Positions 23,251 to 34,002 of a DNA stretch of 64,000 bases are shown here, in pieces; position 1 is the first letter of the stretch, and each line of letters opens with the position of its first letter. Source of the DNA: Eucommia ulmoides (taxonomy: Eukaryota; Streptophyta; Magnoliopsida; Garryales; Eucommiaceae). The notes below the pieces were generated by a model. That model did no database searches, was not told the DNA's origin, and was given only the letters and a program-made list of their open reading frames with translations. Where the stretch lies: the NCBI GenBank assembly GCA_016647705.1, contig CM028328.1, positions 1,732,501 through 1,796,500 of the forward strand, given 5' to 3'. The position numbers were made by a program, and so were the translations under genes.

Positions 23251-23734
23251 TAATATAATCTATTTGTTTTATTTATTTAATTATTTATTCACATGATTTC
23301 CCAATCCAGGTGTTATGATCCATACCATAATATATTTATTTTATTTTTTAATAATTAATGTCAGCGGTGCCTAAGGCTAAGGATAATAATAAATTCATTA
23401 TTCTTTAATATATTCATGTTTTCTCACTTGATTTTGACTTGATTCTATTTTTTATTTTTATTTTTGTTTTTAAATTAAAAAAAAAATATTTAAAAAATAA
23501 ATAGAAAAACAATTGTTTTTAGAAAAAAACAAAATTATTAGCTGTTTTCTATTTTTTTCAATATTTATATTTATATTTTGGGATGAGAATTCTATTTCAT
23601 TCTAAAGTGTTATGAAAATAGAATCGTATTTGGTGACAATAATTATTCTTAAAATATTTTTAAAATTTTTAAAGAACAAAAAATAAAAAAATTGTTCGGT
23701 TACAAGTAAACTTGGATTGTTTATATTATTTTAT

Positions 23735-23736
23735 AT

Positions 23737-23779
<43 letters not shown>

Positions 23780-23790
23780 GAGATGAGAGA
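23735..23790. repeat. (TA)n-(GA)n compound microsatellite
   Basis: A TATATA run passes directly into a GAGAGA run. Confidence 0.9.
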
Positions 23791-23909
23791 AAGATGTGCA
23801 CTGATGGTAGTTCAACGTAGTGATGACCTGCGTGGTGGTGATTCTCAATATTTACCCTCATGAAATAGATTGTAAATAGTTTTGTACGAGCGAATGTCAA
23901 TCAAGATTT

Positions 23910-24290
23910 TTTTTTTGTTCCTTCAATTCTTCAGAAATTCTGGAATCACTCCCACAATTTTGAAAAATTTGGTAACATAAACATGTTTTTATCATTTTGC
24001 AATCGACTAAACTTAAAACGTTTTCTCCTAATTTTTCTCTAACAATGATTCACCTAGAAAATGAGAGAGAAAACCTGAATCTTTATTACGAAAAAAACGT
24101 CTTTGAATTAGTGAACTGATAAAATGACAAAAATATCCCTATTAAAGATCCACCTGTTAAGAACAACGTATTTTCTGACCAAAATCATTGAAAACGTTTT
24201 CAATTTTGCGAGATTGAAACAAATATAAAACTTAAGAGAACAAATCTGCAATTTAATAAACTTAAGGGTCCATATTAACACCCATTCCAT
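23910..24290. mobile_element. Fold-back MITE, family F
   Basis: Shares 'tttttctctaacaatgattca', AATGACAAAAATATCCC and TTGAAACAAATATAAAACTTA with copies at 30985, 54001, 57870, 59345 and 60165. Non-coding. Borders are approximate. Confidence 0.55.
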
Positions 24291-24401
24291 AGATATATGA
24301 TGATCATATATTCAAAGAGCAGTAAATAATAAACATCAGCAGATCATAATACTACTTAAAATCAGATTTTTCCATATTTTATTTCCATAAAAAAAGATCA
24401 T

Positions 24402-27400
24402 CTAGAGAAGCTCCCAATCGCGTTCGGAATCGCTCTGGGAGTGTTCTTGGTTTGTTCCCAAATCGATCTCTCCAAATTGGACCGCCAATTGCTCGTATTC
24501 GTGCTTCATAGCCGACATCTTCCTCGATGAAAATACTTCTCGAATTTTTTTCTGAAATAAAAAATTTCTCATCCAACTCGATTATTATACAAATATCACT
24601 TAATGCAATTATTTGACCGATTGCACGCGCCTTACTATCTGTAGTATTTTCATAAGCATTTACGCTCATAGTAATTCAGACTAAAGTGCAATGGCTAAAC
24701 AAATAATAAAATTGCATAAAAGGACAAATTTATCTCATGCGCAACCCAACTGACCCAACTAGACCCCGGGGAAAAAGAACAACAACAATAACTAAGACTT
24801 TGTCCCACTTATGTAGTGTCGACTACATGAATCTATTTACGCCATAGAGATCGATCAAGGGTTATTCCCTCAATCAGGTTTAATGTCGTCAAATCATTTA
24901 TAATAATCTCGTCAAATGTCTTCTTAGGTCTACCTCTCCCTCTAGTAGTCCCCTGAACTTAAACTAAATTACATTTTCCCACTGGTACTTCTATGGGTCT
25001 TCTATGCACGTGTCCAAACCATCGTCAACGATTTTCTCTAATTTTCTTTTCGATAGATGTTATTCCTAAATTCTCTCTTATAGTTTCATTCTTAATTTTA
25101 TTCATTCTCGTCTTCCCACTCATCTACCGCAGCATCCTCATTTCTGTTATCCCAATTTTCTGGACATGATTCGTTTTTACCAAACCAACATTCTGGTCTT
25201 ATAGCAGTTTTGTACCCAGGGAAAAAGAAAAGGGAAAAAAATTGGAGAAACAATTATTACCGTCCCGAGGTATAAATATCAATTAATATTAAATAATTTA
25301 TTAATTTTGATATTATGAAGTTTGACCATTAATTTAAAGAAAAATGCAACTATTACACTTCAGTTTGAACCACAAAAATAAGATACAGGACATAAAGTGC
25401 AATTCCATCAAACCACACAGATACGCATATATATATAGAGAGAGAAAGAGAGCGTACCTTGTAGGATTTTCGTTTGTCCGGCTTGTTAGAAAGGAGGGAG
25501 AGATTGTCGCGATCCACCAACACACAAGTTTCATCCAACTTTAACATGTCGAGTTCTTCGTCTTTTGTCGAATCAATTTCCTTAGTCTCGTAATCAGCCA
25601 TACAATTCTCTAAATTTCCTGTCAAAATTTAACAATCATAAGGTGAGATCACGAAATCGTAGTGTTCGTTCGACTAAATTTTTTTTCCCCCACTTTGAGA
25701 AAACAAGTGTCATAGTTAAATTCAACTAAAATATTAGTAATGACGGGAAAATATGTTGGCAAGAACTAAAAAATGAGTTACTCTATAACCGATACGAAAA
25801 AAAATTAAAATAAATGACTATATAATAAAAACATTTTTTTTGGGGGGTAATATTCCAAATTTCTTGGGAACCCCACAAAAAGTTTTTTCACACTTTGCAC
25901 CCCTAAGGTTTTGACCATTACTTCACTTTGGTCCCCGTAATTTCAATTTGAACACATAGCACCCGAAAGTTTCCTGATCATTCCGCTTCGATCCAAATCA
26001 TTAAACCCGCTACAATTTTTTACTGCAAATGCTCACGTGCCATGCACCTATTGTTTATAAGGGGTTTAATGGGCACTTTTAGGTTGTGTTTGGATGAAGG
26101 ATTTGTAGGAGTGATTTCAATTGGTTAGGGGATTTTGAAATCCATTTTTAGCAAATCTCTTGCTTGGGTAATAGGAGAAATGATTTGTGAAATCATTTTT
26201 TGGGTGAATGGAGGGATTTAGAAATGCATTTGGGAGAGGTTGAATTTGTGAAATCCTTCGCGTCGTTTGCTTCATTCCTCCTCCTTCTGCTTCTATTTCT
26301 GCTTCTTCTTCGTGACCCGTCTTCTACTTCGTGAAGCCACCATCATCGTCCATCTAGGGTCTTCATCGTTGTTATGTATGGTGTTGTTCGTCGTCGTTGG
26401 CCGTCATCGTTGTCGTCTACGGCCTTCGAAGACGATTTCGTCTTCGAAATCGAAATCAATTGCAAAAACGATTTCGATTTCAACACGAACGTTTTCGAAC
26501 AATTTGGTCGATTTCAATTTAGGTTTTTCTTGAATTTGTTCTTGGATTTGGTTGAATTTGTTCTTGGATTTGGGTTTGGTATGACGTTTGGCGATGGGTT
26601 TCTGTTTTTGTTCCCATAAATTCTGTTTTGTTCCCATAATTTGTTGAAATTACACGTTCAAATACTTCGACTCAAACTATTATCCAAATAAGGGATTTAT
26701 GAAATAAACGGATTTTAAAATCTAAAATTTTGAAATCCCTTCATTTCACAAATCTCTTGGATTTGTCAAATCCCTTACCCAAACGCAATCTTAGTTTTAG
26801 TCTCCTCCCTTTTCCCACTCCATCCACAAATTTTATGCACCCTACCCCACCGCACCACCCCAACACTCGATTCCCGAGCGTTTGGGAGAGGATGAGAATG
26901 GGAGAAAGGAAAAGGCTAGAGACACTCATAAAACCCTTTAAAAACAGTCAAGTGTGATGGACATGACTGTTTACCAAAAATATAACGTGGACAATAATTT
27001 GGACTAAAGTAAAATTATTAGGAAACTTCAAGGTGTTGCGTCTTCAAATTAAGTGTAAAAAAAACCCGAAAAACGCTAACCGAACGCCACCGTTCTCGGT
27101 TTACATAATTCACAAACAAGAACATGTTATTTCATATTAAGATTTCTTACCGGTGTTGAAAACCTCAGATACATCCGAATTAGCAGATTCACTAAACTGC
27201 TCATCCAAACAGCCATTAGAGTCTGCAAATTTCTCTGCATAAACAAAATAAACAATTCAATTCAAAATTGCAAAAACAACGATTTAATTAAACGAACGAT
27301 GGATCAATGTTGGATATGTTTTTTTCAGACATTACCATTGGATTCAACCGGCAAAATAATAGAATTTGAACTTGAGGAATCGATCGGAGAATGAACATTC

Positions 27401-29241
27401 GAGACATTAGCATCAGCATTATCATTGAAATGACTGATTTGGCCTTCCTTAGCAAACTCAGATTCCCGAACTTTAATCAAATCTTCGATGATTGAGGGCA
27501 AATAACAAAATAAACAATTCATTTCAAAATTGCAAAAAAAAAAAAAAATGAAAAATTTAATTAAAGATGGATCAATGTTGGATATGTTTTTTTCAGACAT
27601 TACCACTGGATGCAACCTGCAAAATGATAGAATTTGAACTTGAGGAATCGATTGAAGAATGAACGTTCGAGACATTAGCATCAGCAGTATCATTGAAATG
27701 ATCGATTTGGCCTTCTTTAGCAAACTCTGATTCCCTGACTTTAATCAAATCTTCGATGATTGAGGGCGAATTCTTATTATCGACTTTCTTAGAAGCCAAT
27801 TTGACTATCGGTTTTGGCTTCTCTTCAAGATCAGCCTCAACATTTGGCTTTGATGAGTCTTTAACGGTTTCTATATTTTCGGGAGGAAGAAGATCTTGCA
27901 TTACGTCCGAGTAAAACCTCTTCACACTTTCACCCACCGTTTTTGCCTGATTTTCGATGTAATTAAAGGTGTCCTGTTAAAAAAACAAAAGTAGAATTTC
28001 TTCCATCAGTAATAACTAAAAATAACGGTAATTATGAAAATAATGTTCTGCGTATTTGAAGAAAGCATTTGATTTAGAAAAGGGAATTTGTAAATTTTTT
28101 CTTAAGAAAATTACTCAAGGTGCATTTTGATAAGGAATTGGATAAATTCGTGGGATCTCGAAATTTTGAATACCATAATTTGCAAACTCGTTGTTTGGAA
28201 TTTTTATTTTTTTAAATTGAAATTTTACTGATGTAATTTGACCTCGAGATACTTCATTCAAATTGACTCCTTTTTTTAAACAACTATTTTAGGAGGTATT
28301 TGGAGATGTTACTTTCCGCCCCTCCCCCCCCCCCCCCCCCCGTAATTTGACCTCGAGATACTTCATTCAAATTGACTCCTTTTTTTAAAAAACTATTTTA
28401 GGAGGTATTTGGAGACGTTACTTCCCCCCCCCCCCCCCCAAATCAATTATTTTTCGAAATTTCAAAAAATTTTACAAATTCCTTTCTAAACTATCCAAAC
28501 AAAAAAATCAAGGGGTTTTCACAATTTGCACCGCTGCAGTTTGACCATTATTTCACTTCGGTCACCGTAATTGCAATTTGAACACATAATACCCTGAAAT
28601 GACGAAAAAAGTCAACTTTAATGCACCCAATTATCTTTAAGGGGATTTTATGTTCATTTCCAACATCTTGCTTTCCCTCTTGCAAGTTACAAATTATATA
28701 TATCTATTTCCGGAGGAGGCTGGAATTGCCCACAAGCCTCTTAAAAACGATCAGGGTGACTACTTTCCATCCAAAATTGTCATGAAGATAATGACTTGGA
28801 CTGTAGTGGGATGATTAAGAAACTTTTAAGGTGTTATAGGTTCAAATTGAAACCATGGGGACCAAATCAAGATTTTTGTAGGGGTAGAATACAAAGTGTC
28901 AAAACTTCCAAATTCAACTAATGAATTTTCAAAAAAAATACATATCAAAGGAGACGGTCTTAGTGTCGGAGACTTTCCTCTCCCTTATATCAGCATTGCA
29001 CAACCTCAATCACTAGCTTCGAAAATCCGTTATACCTTATTCCAAACGCACCCTTACAGAAACTTTACAAACCAATTTACCAAAATCAAATTCCATTTTT
29101 CAAACGCATCACCCAAACAGCGGCCTAAAGGTTAGAGAAGGAGTTTTGACTTACTTGATACATACTTTCTTCCAATTCCAAACACATATCTTCGAATTTA
29201 TTGTATATATTTCCAACCCAAGCTACACCTTTATAATCCAT
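24402..29241 (-). CDS. Plant-specific protein of unnamed family (WVGNIY...DWELL)
   Basis: Five phase-consistent exons: 29241-29155, 27973-27604, 27234-27151, 25618-25458 and 24551-24402, giving 283 residues. The N-terminus MDYKGVAWVGNIYNKFEDMC followed by YIENQAKTVGESVKRFYSDV and MQDLLPP, and the C-terminus KIREVFSSRK...EYEQLAVQFG...DWELL, resemble conserved ends of uncharacterised plant proteins that I recall, sometimes labelled mucin-like. The middle is acidic and Ser/Asn-rich, probably disordered. I see no signal peptide, membrane segment or catalytic motif, so no function is claimed. An acceptor at 29281 (TTTTTTGCAG) suggests a 5'-UTR intron. A 268-bp tandem duplication at 27241-27768 adds a second open copy of the exon-2 end, which could be an alternative exon. 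Introns also hold a LINE tail and several MITEs. Confidence 0.87.
24780..25214 (-). mobile_element. RTE-type LINE 3' tail, 5'-truncated
   Basis: The minus strand encodes the RTE reverse-transcriptase C-terminal block RWFGHVHRRPIEVPV, interrupted by a stop, and ends in a TTG-repeat tail (AACAACAACAA on plus). Target duplications CCCGGGGAAAAAGAA (24765-24779) and CCCAGGGAAAAAGAA (25215-25229) match at 14 of 15 positions. It lies within intron 4 of the unnamed gene. Confidence 0.88.
25862..27065. mobile_element. MITE, family D, interrupted by a Harbinger-like element
   Basis: The left end resembles TTTTTTCACACTTTGCACCCC and the right end AAATTAAGTGTAAAAAAAACC. The interior carries the family D GACCATTACTTCACTTTGGTC block. 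The element at 26082-26790 is nested within it. Confidence 0.6.
26082..26790. mobile_element. PIF/Harbinger-like element with non-repeat cargo
   Basis: Ends GGTTGTGTTTGGATGAAGGAT and the inverted CCTTACCCAAACGCAATC are flanked by TTA on both sides (26079-26081 and 26791-26793). About 26245-26625 is CTTC/CGTCG-rich and unlike the AT-rich arms, with open frames but no recognised domain. It may be captured host sequence. Confidence 0.75.
27241..27768 (-). repeat. Two-copy 268-bp tandem duplication of an exon-2 end
   Basis: The units share an 'ataaacaattca' start, a GATGGATCAATGTTGGATATG block (27298 and 27566) and coding sequence reading SEFAKEGQI...ADANVSNVHS. Downstream of the shared stem the encoded 43-residue segments differ at six positions. 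The copy farther along the transcript stays open. Confidence 0.9.
28217..28441. repeat. Direct repeat ending in poly-C tracts
   Basis: GTAATTTGACCTCGAGATAC through 'ggaggtatttggagatgttac' is present twice (about 120-bp period). Each copy ends in an unbroken C run of 14 or more bases. It lies in intron 1 of the unnamed gene. Confidence 0.9.
28505..28910. mobile_element. MITE, family D, in intron 1 of the unnamed gene
   Basis: Ends TTTTCACAATTTGCACCGC and GGTAGAATACAAAGTGTCAAAA. The interior matches the 17584 and 25862 copies. Confidence 0.6.
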
Positions 29242-29839
29242 TGTCGACCACCGCCTTTTTTAATACTTTTCCACGAGGTGAACTGCAAAAAATAACGTAA
29301 AATGGCCTAATTATTAAGATAAAATGAGAAAAAAAAAAATCAATTGATTGTTGTCAACCGGTAAAGCAATACTAATCTAATCAAACTTTAAAAAGGTCAA
29401 AACAGATTACAAAAAAGCATCGAAAGAGCTAAAAAGGCAATAAAATCACACTTTCGCAAAATTCAACAAATAATTCCTCAACACACTAGTTGAATTCAAC
29501 ATGTTTTTAGTCAAATGGAGATCATAGTTTTTAGAGGTTTAATTCAAAGAAATAGGTTTATCTCCATTCTCCATCACATTTTCCCTACTTTCAAGTCAAC
29601 AAATTGTTAGAACAATTGAGAGGCGAAATTTTGAGAGAACACGGAGCGATTATATTGATATATGAAAAAAATACATTTACAAAGATATACAGAGAGTCTA
29701 TATATAGAAGGTGACTAGGGTAATCCTGATAGGGTTCGAGTTTGCTTTTCCTAGGGAGACTATGGATTAACATAGTGGGCCAACGCCCATATACATATAT
29801 TAACACAAATAATATATAAACACACACACATTATTTATT

Positions 29840-29842
<3 letters not shown>

Positions 29843-29882
<40 letters not shown>
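29843..29882. repeat. (TA)n-(GA)n compound microsatellite
   Basis: A TATATA run is followed directly by a GAGAGA run. Confidence 0.9.
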
Positions 29883-29883
<1 letters not shown>

Positions 29884-30109
29884 CAATCTTCACACTTCCA
29901 TGTTCATATCTTTAAGGATGAAATTGGAATATGCGATTCCTACACTTCTCTTCTCTTTCAAATCAAATGGAACAATCTTTATGAAAAAACCCTTTTTCAT
30001 CTCTTTGGTATAACTCAAATTGATGTTTTCCATCTTTTTCATAATGATCATCAAGTTAAGAAACCTCCAATTTCCCCAGTTTCCAAGAAAAGTAAACCAT
30101 CCCTCCCCA

Positions 30110-30150
30110 CACACACACACACACACACACGTGTGTGTGTGTGTGTGTAT
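30110..30150. repeat. (AC)n-(GT)n perfect inverted microsatellite
   Basis: An ACACAC run passes into GTGTGT through ACACGTGT, giving a perfect palindrome of about 40 bp that could extrude as a hairpin or adopt Z-DNA. Confidence 0.9.
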
Positions 30151-30769
30151 AAATGCCCTAAATTATACAACTCTAGAACGAAGGATCATCTGTGAGATGA
30201 TGATCATCAAGAAAAATCACGCTACGAATTCAATACAATGAAACCCAACTCAAAAATTGATCACAAATTACAGTAGAAAAAAAAAAGTTAGAACACGATA
30301 CTGATCAATAAACTAGCCGATAAACAAAAAAACCCACCAAAAATCATCCAAAAAAACAGCGAAATTAAGAAGATTATGAACCATATATGCTTACAGAAAT
30401 AATCACTACTCAAAAATACTGTTGAAAGAGAAGCAGAATCACTTACAAATTAGAACAGGGGTTCGCTGAAAAAGATAATTTCTGATCATAAAAGAGTAAA
30501 ACCCATTACTTATATGGCTTTAGATGAGTATAATTTGAACTAGAAAGCGTAGGGGAGAGAGAATTTTGATGAAGAAATGGAGTTCTTCGGAGTCGTAGAG
30601 GTGGAGGAGGAGATCACCTGGTTTCGTTGGACACGTGTCTTATTATTATTATTATTATAATATTATTATATTTAGGTTGTATATAAAGAGGTCATGGGCT
30701 ATTTTGGTCCAAGCCCATACTAGATGGTTTTTTTTTTTTTTTTTAAATATTTTTTAAATAAAATTATTT

Positions 30770-30955
30770 TTCTATACAGTATTTTTTTTAAAAAATTCAA
30801 TAATTTTGCCAAAAATCTAAAGTCACTATACGCTATACAAATTAATGTATTTTTTATATTAAAATTTTACAGTGATTTTTACAAAAATTAACATGACACG
30901 CAGATTGAATGAGCAAAAATTTTAAATTTGTAAACTGTTCACCGAGAATTTCTCA
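30770..30955. mobile_element. Fold-back MITE, family C
   Basis: Contains AAAGTCACTATACGCTATAC, 'ttttacagtgatttttaca' and TAAACTGTTCACCGAGAAT, as in sister copies. Confidence 0.55.
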
Positions 30956-30984
30956 TAAGAAATATTTTGTAGTAAAAAATGGTA

Positions 30985-31311
30985 AAATTATATTTTTTTT
31001 CCTCTAAAGTATGGAGGAGGTGTCTATGTGGATCGTGAGATTTGTCAAATTGAACAGTTGGTCCCTCAAATTTTATATTTTTTTAACCCGTAAAATAAAA
31101 AATGTTGTTAATGAATTTAGATTGCACTCGGCACGTGGTCTTCTAGTGGTGAATATTTTTATTATTTCATCACTCCATTAACTGAAATAAGTTTATTACT
31201 AACCCTTTTTCTATAATGATTTGTCTCTACTCTCAAGAATGAAAAGAGAGAATGTTGAATAATTGTTAAGAAGAAAAAAAAACGTTTTAAATTTAGTGGA
31301 GTGATAAAATA
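30985..31311. mobile_element. MITE, family F
   Basis: TATGTGGATCGTGAGATTTG and 'ggtccctcaaattttatatt' arms with a 'tttcatcactccatta' centre match other F copies. The Harbinger-like element at 31312 is inserted in it, with F-like sequence resuming after 31937. Confidence 0.5.
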
Positions 31312-31936
31312 GGCCCCGTTTGGTTAGTGTTCCCAATCAAACCCAACCCAATCCAAAATTTTTGGGTTTGATTTTTGGGAACGCGTTTAGTAAACACAAA
31401 ACTCAACCCAACCTAACCCAAAAAATAGGAATTGATTCTCAAAATCCTAAAGAAACCAGAAACAAAAAAAAGTTGTTTCTTTTTGTGCCCAAAAAACTCA
31501 ACCCAAAATTCTCAACTTCCGTCTTCATCTGCTGGCCGACCACCACCACCCGCCACCGTCTGGCGACCACCACCACCCGCCACCGTCTGGCGACCATCGC
31601 CGGCCGCCGTCTCTGGCCAGCTCCGGCGACCTTCCGCTGCCGCCGGCCACCTCCGGTGACAGTTCGCGCCGCCGGCATCCACCTCCGTCGCCCCGCCGCC
31701 CGTCGCCGGAGTCTGTACACCGTCCGCCGCCAATACACGAAAAAAAAAATCAAAAAAAAAAAAAAAAAGTTTTAGGATAAAATCGTTACCAAACACATTC
31801 TGTTCTCAGCACAAAATAAAAATTGTTGTTACCAAACGCAATTCTATTCGTAAAATTCTCAACCCAACCCAATTCAACTCAACCTAACCCATTCCGGTTG
31901 GATTTAGAAAAGTGGGAATACTAACCAAACGCCACC
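31312..31936. mobile_element. PIF/Harbinger-like element with GC-rich cargo
   Basis: Ends GGCCCCGTTTGGTTAGTGTT and the inverted 'aatactaaccaaacgccacc'. The flanking trinucleotides are ATA and TAA. The centre (about 31515-31740) is strongly GC-rich with CCACCACC and GCCGCC runs, quite unlike the arms. Open frames there are compositional. Confidence 0.7.
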
Positions 31937-32059
31937 TAAACTTATTAGAAAGTTAAGTGTTAAAAATAACTCATTTTTCGACCAAAATCATTAATAATGG
32001 ATTTCAATATTGTGGAGCTGAAACAATAACGAAACTTTTGAAATTGAATGCGTAATCTA

Positions 32060-32107
32060 ATACGACATAGAGATCGATCAAGGATCATCCTTCCGTCAGG
32101 TTTAAAT
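32060..32107 (-). mobile_element. Short RTE LINE fragment
   Basis: ATAGAGATCGATCAAGGATCA and TCCGTCAGGTTTAA match the LINE tails at 24780 and 37162. Only about 50 bp remain. Confidence 0.7.
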
Positions 32108-32320
32108 AATTATAATAAATAATTCAATTATTTATTATAATTAATTAACAAAATTACAATTTCCAAAAAAGGAAAAAGAACTAGTGGAATAAGCAACTAT
32201 TTGGGCGAGTAGGCCAAGTGGTATGTATAGTGCTTCAATCATTTCCCAACCACCCAAACCCCACTTTACGACCTTTTTCTTCCTCATTTATCTCTTGCTA
32301 TTTTTTCAACTATACTTTAT

Positions 32321-32769
32321 TAGGGATGTGGTATGGGCCGGAAGCCCGTCCAATCTGGCTCTATTTTTTTAAGATTTTGACTTTGGTTTTAAGTCTATGA
32401 ACAAGGTCTGACTCTAAATTTTAGAGCCTGATAAATTTTAGGATCAGACTTTGGTAAGACTAAAATATTTTAGGCCTAACCCAACCTAAAGAATAATTAA
32501 AAAAAAATTATATATATATATATATAAACACATATTCACTAACACATATAAACCCATATACACTGACCATAATTAGTATTTATTTTTTAAATTAAAAAAA
32601 AAAATATAGGGCTGGACTTTGGGCTTAGTTTTTTTTATAGGGCCGGACTTTGACATGAAATTAAGACTTGACTATAGGGCCGGACTTGAGCATGACTCGG
32701 GCTTAACAAATTTTTGTAATACCGTAGTCTAAGCCCGGCTCAAGCCAACCCAGCCCATGACCACCCTTA
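32321..32769. mobile_element. hAT-type MITE, family A
   Basis: Starts TAGGGATGTGGTATGGGCC and ends CAGCCCATGACCACCCTTA, with a perfect 8-bp target duplication TACTTTAT on both sides (32313-32320 and 32770-32777). Confidence 0.88.
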
Positions 32770-32814
32770 TACTTTATACTTATAGGACTGAATTATATAT
32801 ATATATATATATAT

Positions 32815-33599
32815 TGATGAGGGTATTTTTGGGCACTTCTGAGTCAGCACTTGGAACCTAACCACGTATTCGTCCTCGTAGTGATAGGGACGCATTCCGG
32901 AATCCACAATGTCACGCTGGAGCATACGACGACTGTGGCTCCTCCCTGGAATCTCATTTGCACCTAGGGAGGAGCGAGGAGCCCCGCAAGGACATGCCGC
33001 TTTGAACTCTACGCCGTGCCCTACGCAATCAATTTCAAGGACTTAGCTGTTCACCTCGACCGGCTTCCTCTTCCAACTTGTTTTTTCTCCAGGACTCCAC
33101 GGATCTCCGCTCTCCTTCACCAGCTTATCATCACAGGCCTGACAAAGGACCGTGGGCTTCACCAAATAGGCCCAAAAGCTCAAGCCCAACAGTTATCTCC
33201 TAAACGTCCCGGATTATCGGCTAAACACATGACTTCGACTAATTAATCGTATTTGAGCCCAACTAATCATCTTCAATTCCTATATATATCGAGGGCTATG
33301 CAAGCCCGAGATACATTTTAAGTGCGAGTTCATTTGTTTACTTGTTGCATTACTGTACTTTTTCTCTCTGAGCACGGATTACTACGCCAAGGGAGTTTCA
33401 CCGAGACAAATCTTGGTCTAAGCCTTCTGTAGGTATATTCCCTGAGGAGCAGGACTCTAGATATAACAGGTTAGTCCTCCAAGGACCCAGCACAGCTTCC
33501 GTGAGGAATTTTCAACCGACGACTCCAACTTAGCAAGAGGACCCACCCATCATCCAACTAAACCATACTCGAAATGTGTATCAACTTTACGCACCATCA
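32815..33599 (+). mobile_element. Solo LTR (Ty3-type by look), plus orientation
   Basis: About 785 bp starting TGATGAGGG and ending CACCATCA, so the ends are TGATG/CATCA inverted. A TATA-like CTATATATATCGAGGGC lies before AGCCCGAGATACATTTTAAG, as expected of an LTR promoter. The flanking pentamer is TATAT on both sides, but in an AT run, so it is weak evidence. It is homologous to the reverse complement of 13958-14732. No gag-pol lies next to it. Confidence 0.8.
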
Positions 33600-34002
33600 T
33601 ATATATATATATATGTCAGGTGTGCGACCAAAGTTTTACCTCGACTAGAAGTGGAGAGTTTATAAGTATGTCAAAATCTCTATTGGTATGAGATCATTTG
33701 GGTAGAGTCCAAAAGCAAAATTATGAAGACTTAAGGTCCAAAGTGGACAATATCATACCAATGTGAAGATATATGTGGATTCATATTTATAACAAGTGAG
33801 AAGTGAGATATGTGGTGTACAAAAATTCCAACAATATATAGAGTAATAAATCTTTGGACTGCCTAAATTATTGTGTTTACTAAATTCACATAAACACAAA
33901 AGTAATGGGCTTTCAATGCCAAAAAAAAAAAAAAAAACATATGCACCCACCCAGCAACACACAAAAACTCCGAACTTTGTCATCGTTAAATATAAATATA
34001 TA
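33600..34002. other. Intergenic DNA, no gene seen
   Basis: AT-rich spacer between the solo LTR and the NECAP stop codon. It includes an AT microsatellite at 33600-33614 and the probable NECAP 3' UTR. Confidence 0.5.

Larger units (their letters stand above)
21573..24401. other. Intergenic DNA with transposon remnants, no gene seen
   Basis: Holds MITE E (21700-22115), MITE C (22230-22395), two SINEs (22665-22880 and 23090-23250), microsatellites and a family F copy (about 23910-24290). No exon is supported. Confidence 0.55.
29242..31311. other. 5' flank and intergenic DNA, no gene seen
   Basis: About 29242-29281 is probable 5'-UTR of the unnamed gene, and a first non-coding exon could lie near 30540-30620. 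The rest holds microsatellites and MITEs C and F. A G-box-like GGACACGTGTC is at about 30629-30639. Confidence 0.45.

Noticed and set aside
27325-27723. 132-residue open frame taken as an independent gene
   Set aside because: It crosses the intron between two tandem copies of one exon end; the supported model splices this part out or uses it as a cassette exon.
30110-30150. AC/GT palindrome as a transcription terminator or CRISPR-like hairpin
   Set aside because: It is a dinucleotide microsatellite in a plant nuclear spacer; no repeat-spacer array exists in the window.
31432-31796. Pro/Arg-rich open frames on both strands
   Set aside because: They lie in the GC-rich core of a Harbinger-like element, and no domain is recognised on either strand.
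33016-33246. Open frame of 76 residues
   Set aside because: It lies wholly inside the solo LTR and its sequence is not conserved in the sister LTR.
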